In this document: positions 33,701 to 45,700 of the stretch, piece by piece
Layout of the letters: every line of letters starts with the position of its first letter
How positions within the stretch are numbered: position 1 is the first letter of the stretch
NCBI RefSeq assembly: GCF_932274485.2
Contig: NC_065886.2
Location: 41,279,501 to 41,343,500 of the forward strand
Reading direction: 5' to 3'
Source: Patella vulgata
Taxonomy: Eukaryota; Mollusca; Gastropoda; Patellidae
DNA: 64,000 nt
Notes under the pieces: model-generated
What the model saw: only the letters and a program-made list of their open reading frames with translations
Databases searched by the model: none
What the model was told of the DNA's origin: nothing
Made by a program: the position numbers and the translations under genes

Positions 33701-36700
33701 ACACTACAACGTCAGCAGCATGCCACGACTCACGACAGCTCAGAGGAACCAGGCGCTTGGAAAACTCGACGCTGGCCACACTGCCCAAGCCGTTGCCAAT
33801 CACTTCCAGGTCAATGTTCGGACAATCTACAGGCTTCAGCAATGCTTTCAGGCCACCAACACCATGAATTATTGCCCCTGATCTGGTAGACCAAGGGTTA
33901 CCACAAGGCGAAAAAACCGCCATGTTGTGCGACAGCACATGCAGAATCCCTTCACACAGGCATCTGAGACAGCACGTCAGACAGTGGGAACAAACAGGAG
34001 ACCCATCAGTACCAATACAGTGCACCAAGGTCTCACCAGAGAGAACTTCCATTGCCATAGACCTTACCGTGGACCAATCCTCGCCATCGACGTGAACCTC
34101 TACAGTTTGTCCATCAACACCAGAATTGGCGACACAGGCAATAGAGAACTGTTCTGTTCACAGATGAGTTGGTATTGCGTATCAACTGCAGATGGCAGGA
34201 CCAGAATATGTCATGGAACGAGACTCATGGGGAGGTCCAAGCATAATGGTTTGGGGTGGAATCAGCCTGAACCAGAGAGTGGGTCCTGTGGTGTTCCAAA
34301 ATCTTGGTCCAGGGAGAAGAGTGCACTACATCGAAAAAGCTCTCAGACCCCCACGTCATACCACATTTCGCACGTCATCGAAACAATGTTTTCCAGCATG
34401 ACAATGCCTGTGCCCACACCGCCAGAGTTACTCGGGACTTTCTACAGCAGAACGGTGTCGACGTTATGCACTGACCAGCCCTCAGTCCTGACATAAACCC
34501 GATTGAACATCTTTGTTATGAAATTCAGAGGAGACTTAATAACGCTGTACCGAGACCAAACAGAGCCGATGGATAACATACAAATAATGGTGTGCTTATA
34601 TTGTGATTTTAGCAGATAAGCACACATGAATCTTCAACCTATCAGAATGCTCCAGGATATATTATTGTCGCTTGACTGTTACATACATCATAAAATGAAA
34701 TGGGGTTTAACGTCTCACTGTTCTTCTCCGGCTGGGCTAATGAATTAGAGATATTGTGCCCAGAGAGAGGCCCTACAGTCTATTTTTATAGCAAATTCCA
34801 ACTGCCAAGGAATCTTTTACATGCACGCCAATGTGTACACAGGACCTCAGTTTTTATTTCTATATTTATTTTTAATAGAAAGAGGAGGCCAAAAGACAGG
34901 CAAAAATAGAAGATTGGGATAGACATCAAGAAGGCAAAGGTTACAGGTCAAAATTCAAGGTAAGTTTTCCATGGAACTTTTCTCAGGTGAATATTGTGAA
35001 TTTGTTCATCTTCCAAATGCCAAATTCTACATTTACAGATATGTTCTGTATAATTATAAACCAGTAACATTATTTTTATTATGTCTACCTTGTATATCAT
35101 AATTTTTTTTAATTTTCACTGTTAGAAAATAAACAACCCAATTGATTATTGATGTAAAATAAATGATTAATTTTTGATCATTGGTCAGGAAATTAAATAC
35201 TTGTAAATTGGACACTCATTCTCAAAATTAATCAGTGAGTCTTAAACTGGACACAAGTACAAATTAGATGATTTTGGGTGATTTTAAATGATTTTTACGA
35301 ATTTTTAAACAAAGTTTTGATATTAAACTAATATGAAAGAAATAAGTGCTAAATACACAAGATTACATGATACAGGAGTTACAGTGTAAGCATGTGCCTA
35401 TATTTGATAAAGAATCGCGGGCAACATAAACTAATGTATGATGTAGTGTACATCTGTATTTAAAAACAACAAATGGTGGATGAGTCAAAACAAGATATCT
35501 GATATTCAAATACCTGTTACTGGCCAGTTATTGAATTTATGACAATCAAAATTATTTTCTTAGTAGTTTCTATGAAATGATGTACGTTTCCTTGTCAGGC
35601 CTTCCATAATGTACTACTGACGAGGGATAATCAAACTAGAAAATAGTAGTTTACATTTAACAAATAATAGTGTAATTACTTTTCTAATTCTGTAAGGCAG
35701 TATATCTTTAATCTTATAATTGTACTTTCCTGTATTGTTTGTTCAGTTGTGTTTTTATTGACAGTTATCCCGCATTGTCTAATTTGTCTTCGGGGGTGGT
35801 GGCTGTTGATCAAAAGATCGATTATTTTATCGACTGCAGGATTGGGGCATGTCTATATACATGTATATATAGTGACAAACAGCAGTTTACTAGGTGGCTG
35901 TTGATCAAAAAAGATCTAATTATCTGTCAAGGGCCAGGTGTTAGATTACTTGCTTGTACATCATAACAAGGGTTTGTCGCCTTTCTAATCTTGTAGGTTT
36001 TTGGGGGGTTTTTCAGTTTACTCCCACTGCTAAAGATCCCTGAGTACAAAGCAAATTAATTATGTGAAGAAATGACGAATCACAGTCCCAAAATGACTTA
36101 TTTTATGTTGGGTGGATGCTTAACCCTATTTCCCCTCGGTTTCTCTCTCTATCTGCAGGACAGAGGGCCTGACAAGGACAGCTGTCTAGTCGTTTGGATG
36201 GGACAAAAAAGCGAGGTCCTGTGGCGTGCATGTAAAAGATCCCTTGACAGTTGGAATTCGATATAAGAGTAGGCCGTAGTGCCGCTGCCTGGGCAAAATT
36301 TCCCTCATAGCACACTGTATGGCGTATGCCGTATGCCCGTCTTCATTAGCCCAGTTTAGGAGCAGATCAGTAGGATGTTAAACCCCATTTCATTTCATTT
36401 TGTCGCCTTTCTAATCTTGTGGGTTTTTTTTATGGGTTTTTCAGTTTACTCCCACTGCTAAAGATCCCTGAGTACAAGCAAATTACTTACGTAAAAAAAT
36501 GATGTATCATAGTCCCAAAATGACTTATTTTATGTTGGGTAGATGCTTAACCCTATTTCCCCTCGGTTTCTCTCTCTATCTCCTCGTAGTTATAAAACGC
36601 CAAAATAATAAGACAATCAAAAAATGTATTTTTTTATCAGTTGTCTCCGAGTAGAAGAAAGACTACAGACAGGCTTATATATAACAGAAGATATATTTAT

Positions 36701-39700
36701 GACAATATTAATGTATCCAAGGCAGTTGAAGACTCTTTATAAAAATTTATGTTCCAATGAAAGTTTAAAACAATGTCTTTAAAATGTTCAGATAATCTCA
36801 TGATAACAATTATTTTTTTTAAGAAATTAAAGTCAACATTTATTTTCTTTTTTTTATCATGTATTGCTTTCATTAAACAAACACTCATATTTATAAAACT
36901 GGAGACAGTTTATTTTTTGCCGTATCTTAAAAGATTATTCATGCCATCACGACCTCCAGCATCTTCCATAGCTTCATCTCGGGGAACGGCCATATATCCA
37001 TGAGCTGGCATCCAGATCCAATAACCGTCTCCGGCCCGTTTATTTTCAGCTTGTCGATTGAAAAATGTTGAAAATCTTTTCTGGTAAATATTTGGTGGAG
37101 GAATTATAGGCATTTGACTTGAGCGCTTTGCAAGAATGTAAGCCAATTGTCCTCCATTTTCATGAGCACCCACTTCCGCATTGTCTGTTGGGTCTGGAGC
37201 AGAAAATGCAAAACCAAGAATGCATATGAAAAGAGTAAGGAGAATATTCTGATATGCTGTAGAGGAACTCATCCTGAAAATAGATAAGATCAAAGTGGTT
37301 AGTTTAAATAGTGTTGCTATGGATCGGTTGAGGCATACAATAATATAGGAGGCAGACCACCATTAAATTTCATCATCTCGGTACCCACGAATTGTAGTTC
37401 GTCTATTTATAGCAATTCTCTCTCTCTCTCTTTTCTCCCCTTTTGCATGCCCATTTGTGTTGATTTTTTGGTCTAGAATGGACGAAGAGGGTTTGAATTA
37501 ACATTTTCTGCCAGGTTTTGGTAAATATTCATGATTTTGAGGCGGAAGGATAAGAGGGTTATCAGGTTAGCTACGGCGATATGTACGGCAACTAGTTACA
37601 TGTTTTTAGTATGCTTCTTCAAGTTTGTGTATCTCAAAATTTTGGTGGTCAACCTCATACAAATTTTAGTACAAAGACATGACCATTTGTTCCTCTGTCT
37701 GTAGTGAAAAGCATTCAGCCCAACGAAAATTGGGGGAAAAGTTGGAGGTGGGCAAAGAGGCCAGAATTAACATTGAAGTCAATGGGGAAATTAATGGTGG
37801 TCTGCCTCCATACAATAATTAGAGTTACTTCCCCTTGGACTAGACAATCACCATTCAAGTGTCTGATGGAAATTCAAATATTTAAAATGGCAACAATGCT
37901 TTTATCTGGGTAAAAAATGAAATTGACAGTTTCATTGGAGTTTATATGAAGATTTGCTTTATGGGCTGTCATCTGTATGTAAAAACAGGGTTGAGATATA
38001 AACATTTGTGGTTTCGTGTCGACAAATTAAAAAAAGCCGAAAATGACACTATAATTCTGTTTAATCTATCAAAGTTAAAAATTAGAACTTGTTCCATCAC
38101 AAACTGAAATAAGGCATCCAATTAAAGATACATTTATGGAACATTAGATAAAGATCTGACAGTTGTCACTGTAATAGTTAAAAACTAGATGGTGTAATGG
38201 GAATATGCTGAAAATGTCAGTCAAATTGCTTCACTCTATTTTTAAATCACTGTTGCCTTGTTTGTCATTGTTACCGCTGTCACGATAATTAATAAAGTCT
38301 AGATAACCCATTTTTGTGTTTAATCATCAACGGACATTGTATTCAGCAGATTGTATTTAAATCCAATGAAAATTGGACACATAAGATGGTATCAAGAGTT
38401 GATTATGATCTGAATAAGTTAATTAATGTCTAATTAATAGTTAATATAACATTTCAGACCTAAAGAACGACCTGCAATAGGCAGATTTACTTCTTACATA
38501 ATGCATGTTTAACCCAATTTCATTCTTTATTGAGATCTGAATAAAAGAGACATGTAAATAAAGAAAGTGGGGATCCATCAGTACAGGACTAAATCTGGGA
38601 TGGCTACTCGCCACTAAATAAAACAACTTTGACTCCATTAACTTAATTACAATTAGATTATACTTTAAAAAAAAGCAAATGAGGCATTCAAGTTGTATAG
38701 TCGTTCAGATGGGACAAAAAAACAGGTCCTGTGTACACACTTGCTTGCACGTAAAATATCCCTTAGGCAGTTGAAATTCAATATAAGAGTAGGACATAGT
38801 GCCACTGTCCGGGTAAAATTTCCCTCATAGCCCGTCTTCATTAGTCTATTAGGAGTAAAACAGTAGGATGTTACACCCCATTTCATTTTGTAATGAGAGT
38901 TTTGCCTGTTTTACAGTATTTAACAGTATATTCTTTTGATAATTTTTTGAATAACTTTACATGTATCATTCCAAAGTTAGTAGAAAATACTTTTTATAGC
39001 TGTATGGATTAATGAGATAGCATTTAGAACCTACACCATCCAGGCTATATTGTGCGCTGTAATTGGCGTAAACTCCATAATTAGGTCTTGTGTGGTAATG
39101 ATTGAATTATGTACGTGTCAATGGTTTTAAATTGATGAACATTAATACAATACAGATGACAAGGCGAGCAATATAATTCGGATCTGTAAGAAGCTGGAAA
39201 TCAGAATTGCAAGTAAAAGTTCTAACAAAATTTCAAAAATTTATTTGATATCAGTGATCTTTGGTTAAACCTTAACTTTCCTTGCATGTACATGTATGTT
39301 CAATTAAAGATACATTATGGAAGATTAGATAAAGAGCTGGCAGTTCTCGCTATAATAGTTAAAAATTTGATGTAAAGGCAATATGCTGAAAATTTCGGTC
39401 AAATTGCTTCACTCTAAGCCGAGAAAACATTTTTTTAAATTACTGTAGTCTCGATTTTCATTGTTACCGCTGTCACAATAATTAACAAAGTCTTGATTAT
39501 CCAGTTTTGCGTTTTAATCATCAATGAGCGTTGTTTAACAGATCGGATTCAAATCCAATGAAAAGCGGAAATGGTCTTTTCATGTTAATAAATGTCTAAC
39601 TGATAGTTTATATAACATTTCAGGCGTAAAGAAGGACTTGCAATAGGCAGATTTAGCTCTTGCATAATCTATATTTAATAAATTCCCTGATATTTTAATA

Positions 39701-42700
39701 AAAAATTAAGTTTAAATCTCAAATAAACATTTTGGAATTCTCAATGATAGCATTCAAGATTGAGAATTGCTGAAGGATTCTGATATTTCAAACTTTTAGG
39801 TAGTATTATCAACCTTAAAACCCACTCTGAAAATATAATGGATGCATATGGTCATAACGTTATTTCTTTTTTTTTTCATCAAATATCGCACTGTCCAAAA
39901 AATTTCTCATATTGTCAAATATTACAAATAATCCTGTAAATTCATCTGGGAGAGTACTATACCTAATTGTGCATTAAATCAAAATATAGTCCTTAGCAAT
40001 GTTCGTCTGTATTAACTTTCTAAAATAATGACATTTTAAGGTCTGTCTGGACAACAGTTACTACGAATAATTGGTGTTGCCTGATATAGCCCATTATTGT
40101 ATTAGATCTTTTTTGAATTATTTAACAGGAATTTATGTGCTATTTCCGAACATTCCAGGGTAATTTAGAAGAAAATGGACAAAAAATGTTTGTTGTCAAA
40201 GAAATTATACATTGTGACCAGTACATATGTTGCGACTTGACATCTATAATTACTGTCATTAGAATTGTAGTAGTTGCTTGTGATATCAGGAAAACGGAAA
40301 ATTCATTTCTATTGATTTTCTCATCTAATTTTATAACGATGAGGAATGAAACAAGAAACCCAGCGTGGAACCTCTAGCCAGTTGTTGGCTTGTTTAAATT
40401 ATGAATTTATTTTATCAAATAATGACGCTTGTGTAGTCATATTTCAGATCTCTGCATGTCTTTGACATGTTTTTCCGGGAAAACTTGTGTAGCTCTTAAA
40501 AGGGGCTAAAAAAAAGATGAAGAAACGGAAAAGAGTCTTTTGTTTTTTCTCCTTCCAAATTGAATGACATGGTCAAGTAGCATCTTAGTTTTATCATAAA
40601 GAAACAGAAAATAGTCTTTTGTGTTTATTCACTGAAAATTAAACGACATACAATAGAATCTGCATTAAGCAGCCACCCAAGGGAATTTTCACAACTGACC
40701 GCTTAACGGGATAGACCTCTTAATAAAATCTTGGTGCTTTTTGTGCTGACATAAATTAAATATTATGCTTGAATGCATTGGAAGCGGTAAATTTGACCGT
40801 CGCTGAATCTTGCGCCGAACGAAATTTTTTTACTCAAATCTCGGACATAACTTCTGTAAACTTGTCATTTTGGACCAACCTTCGATACTACTGTCTACCA
40901 TTGTGATGCATTCGATAATATTTATCCATTTTTGTGAAGAAAATCGATTAATTAATTTTATTTTATCAAAAAAGCACATGAACAAAAAAAACATCGCTGT
41001 GTTTATCACCTATTTACAGGGGATGTAACTCTGTATGTAATATTATACGGGGCGCTAAAACGTCTGTTTAACAATAAAGTGACAATGGAAAAGAGATAAC
41101 TAGATGATCGTGACAAAACTCGGTACTTTTATTTTATTCAATCAGTATCAAATAATGTGTCGTTACATTGACCAGGTTAGTCGTTTAATAAAACAAAAGA
41201 TTAATAAACAGATAATCCCGGGTTGATTGTTATTTTTACATTTCTTTTTACCTGATCAGTGGGGGGCCAGTTAATTAACTACTACTCACGGGATTAGCGG
41301 GGGTGTTACAAAGAACGACAAGATGGTATCATTCAACAATGGCCGTTGAATGGGCGATGTTTTGTTGAATTTATTAGTAAAATAGTGACCGCTGGCCGCA
41401 TTAGAGGAGTGACCGTTGACTAAAGAGATGAAACAACAGAATTTCTACGGGGGGAATTTATCGTGAACACTTACAAGGAGATGTCGCTGAATAGGAGTGG
41501 CTGCTCATACAGATTCTACTGTACTCAAGTAGCATCTTATTAGTTTTATCATGATCAGCCAATTTTGTAGTGATTTTCAAACACTTCCAACAAATGCATG
41601 CAGAATATGTTGCATTATTTAAATGTGTGTTAATGGTTATATTAAATATGGTTTTAATTGATATTATTACATTTATTTTATTGGTAAAAGTAATAATTTG
41701 TCTTCATATTAACATTTTACCCATGCTTTTCTACAAGTACATTCTTTCAATAATGTGGTGTAGAAAAGTAGGACTTTAAACCCCATTTCATTTCTTTAAA
41801 TAATTTCCATGTTTATTAACCTAGAATTCTAAGAATTGATATGGATTAAATGTTACGTGCATGCATCCAGAATTGCCGTCAGAAATAAAAGATAAAAAAT
41901 CACTTGTACAATTAAAACCCCAAACTGTTTGATTCTTTCTTTAAAAAGGAACTTATCGTACGTGATAGAATGGAAAATCATCGATATCTATCTGGTCAAC
42001 ATTCGGACCGATCTAAAGCTTTTTCAGATTAATATTGCTCCAGGCATTTGGAACTCTACTCATTTGTTTAAAAAGACTCTTTAATTATGAAGAGCATTGA
42101 TAATAATATCAAACACTCGCAGTCGTCATATTGTTATCGTCACTTTAGCTGCTAGGAATTTCCATCCGTGCATTAATTTTTATCAGGATTGAGAAAAGCC
42201 TTTGTGTATATTGCTATAGGGAGACAGGATTATTCTGCTTTGATATCCTGTTGTCGTGTGTAAATGGGGTTGTTCTCTGTGATTGGAGGAGGGATAAGTA
42301 GAGTTTAGTTAAAGAGTTCTAAGCTGAATGTTATCTTTGTAATCAATGATTAGAATCACAGAAGTACAATGCACCAGCCGTTAACAGTCCAGATATTAAA
42401 GTTGCGTCAAAAATGTCATAATGTTTAATCATCGATAAAAATTGTTTGATTAAGGAGGCTTTAGCTCTTTCGAGGTCTTGACCGATTAATAAGATATAAT
42501 TTTTGATTTGAATTGTTTTGATTTTGTGCGTGTTTAAATCTGATAATATGCTAAATTTGAATTAAATCTGTTTGGCCAAGTCTGAGATTTACACATTTTA
42601 ATTTTCACTTTATGAATCATGTAAAGAATTTTTATTAGTTTTAAGGATGTTAACAAACAGGGTCAAAACATTGCATGCTTACATTTTGGTAATCAAGTCT

Positions 42701-45700
42701 ATAACTATAAGGTTATTTTGATGAGGAGAGTATGATTTTCACTGGATTTAAATCCTGTCTGCTGCTCAATGCTCATTGAGGATTTAATTCAAAAATGGAT
42801 AATCGAGACTATGTTTTTTATCGTACAAACACTAATATCTTGGTTCAGAGTAGAGCAATTTGACTGAAATTTTCAGCATATTCCCTTTACATTATCTAGT
42901 TTTTAACTATTATAGTGAGAACTGCCCGCTCTTTATCTAATCTTCCATAATGCCCCTTAAATGTATCTTTAAATGAAAAAATTGAGTTATGTCATTCTAT
43001 TTACGAAATATAGTGGTCATTTTTGAATGGTTCAAAGAAAATTCGTCTTTTTTGCTTATTTTTTGGTTTACTTTGCATTTTAATTATCAACAGATAATCA
43101 GGGAAATCACGGACAACACCTTAATCCTCTCACAGACTCTCAGTCTTTTTACAAATTCTGTCACTTTCGGTCAAGGAAATTGGTTTTTTTTTTTTTTTGC
43201 TTATTTTTGCTTATTTTCTAATTTTATCAACGGAAATCTTGTGAAATGTTTGACTTCTGCTTTAAATCCTCTCACAGATTTTCACCCTTTTTGTCTTCTC
43301 CTCCATATATCAGATTACTGTTATTTTGCAATCACATTGTTTACACGCGCTTACAAACAGATGGCTTTTTACCTGCTTGTTTCCCATTTATCACACAAAA
43401 AAAAATGCAGTCATTATAGATCTTTGTACTAATGATACATATATCTTCTGGGGTATTGCAGCCGTTAAAGATGCATTTTCTGTCAAATGATTTAAAGATT
43501 TATACTTATATAGCCATCTTTAACCATGGTAAAAGAACAATTGGCATCTTTTGCAACTTAATTGATGAATTTTTCTCTGTCACAGTTTGCATGATATATG
43601 TCAATTTTGAGAAACTTAAAGGTTACCTGTAGCTTTATTATTGTCTTTGTTTTTGAAATTTGTTATGATATATATAGCCAATTCGTCTTTGGTTATGGGC
43701 TTTGCTATTTTTTTTATCATCAGTTTTAATGATATATATAAATTTTGAGAGATTTAAAAGGTTATGTCTGGTTATAGTTATTTTGTTTTGGAAATTGAGA
43801 TTTATTTGCAATCTAGAAATCTGGTTGAAGATAGATATCTACATGTATAATAACCATATAGTCTACTTTTATATAGTTGTCCTCTGCATTTCGAAGAAAG
43901 CAGTGGGCTATTAAAATGTGTCTGTCTGTTGGTCCATCACACTTTTTGGGACATATTAACTCTGCTTCTAATTGAGCTAGAAAATTCAAACTTGGTGTAG
44001 GTGTTTAGGTGAATGCCTCGATGGAGTTCGAAGATGAGCATTTTCTGCTTAGGGTAAGCCTAGATAAGCAATTTGATTGGCTGATGATTTGGGACACAGT
44101 AACTTTAGTTCTAATTAAGCGAGAGTGATGAAACTTGGTGTATAGTTTCATTACATCAATACCTTGACTAAGTTTGATAATGAGAATTTTCTGCTCAGAG
44201 TAAGCCAAGCTATAAGTAATTGGATTGGTTGAGACTTTGGAATACAACAACTCTTTTTCCAAATGAGGTAGTATGTTGAAACTTGATGTAGGCGTTCATT
44301 ATGTGAATGCCTTGATGGAGTTCGAAGATGAGTATTATAAGCAGAGATAAGCAATTTGATTGGTTTATGCTTTGGGACACGATAACTTCAGTTCTAATTA
44401 AGTGAGAGCGATGAAACTTTGTATAGTTTCATTACATCATTACCTTGACAAAGTTTGATAATGAGCATTTTCTGCTTAGGCTAACATTACAGCTCTGCTT
44501 TTAATTGGGGTAGAATGTTTAAACTTGAAACAGATGTTCATTTGCTGAATGTCTTGACTGAGTTCAATGATTAACATTTCCCACTAAAGCTAAGAAGAGC
44601 TAAGCAATTTCATTGGTTGATGCTTTGGGACAAGATTACTTTGATTCTAACTGATGTAGATTGATGAAACTTAGTGTATAGTTTCACTACCAGGAACTTC
44701 AAAACCTTGACTGAGTTTGACTGTGAACATTTTATGCTTAGACTAAGTATATATAATCAGTTTGATTACATGCAATTAATCAGTCATCTATTTATCTTGG
44801 GATTTCGGAGCAGGGCATCAGGATGTTGAAATGGGCCTGGAGCATATCTCATAAACCATTCATTATAAATATATCTTCATGAAACTTTGTAAGCACAACA
44901 ACCTATTATATACAGATTTATGAAATCTGTTGATGATGGAGTCTTGCTTTTTTCTCTTTTAGTTTCTATATACTGAAATGTTAGTCAATCTAACATTAAA
45001 CAAAGCTGGACTAGCAGTTTTCCGTAAAGAGAGAGAGAGAAATGAGGTTTAACGTCCACTCGACACAAACTAGGTCATTTCGGGACTAACATATGGGTTA
45101 ATTTTATTTCAATAATTCACTTGCGCTTAAGGGTCTTTAGCAGTGGGAGGAAACCGGAAGACCCAGAAAAAACCCACGAGGTTGGACAGGCGACCCTACT
45201 CCTTGTCACATACAACCAGGGATTCGAAACCATGCCAGTTGACTCAATGACAGGCTTTATGATACAGCACGCACATGCTTACCAACAGGAATATCAGTCT
45301 GCGATATGAATGATACTTGTATACCTAATTGGTATTAAATGTTATATTTTCTTTTTTGACCTATTGTGCTGCCTTATTTTCGATACCATCAATCCCTTGG
45401 CCCTCTTTATTTTTCTGATCTAGATTTTCCATGTCAATCATATATGGTACCAACAGAATTTAACTATAGATTTAAGTCGGAATATGAGTTCTGATTGTTA
45501 AGATAATTTGATGCCGAAATACATAATAATCTACTGATTTTCGAGACAGTATTCACAAGATGTACATGAAATCCTGATTAGATTTTTATGTTCCTTTAAC
45601 AAGGTTATACAGCATTATAACTTTCTAAAATCATCCACATCTGTCAGTTTGAATGGAGACATATACCAGTAAAGTACATCCTATATTCCTTTCTTTCAAT

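Noticed and set aside
37270-37293. Upstream in-frame ATG for the prohormone (adds seven residues)
   Set aside because: An acceptor TTTTCAG lies between it and the second ATG, and the second ATG gives the cleaner signal peptide.
42989-43432. 147-codon plus-strand frame rich in Phe and Ile
   Set aside because: T-rich DNA that contains an internal duplication of the CTTTAAATCCTCTCACAGA type. No domain, no signal, no splice context.
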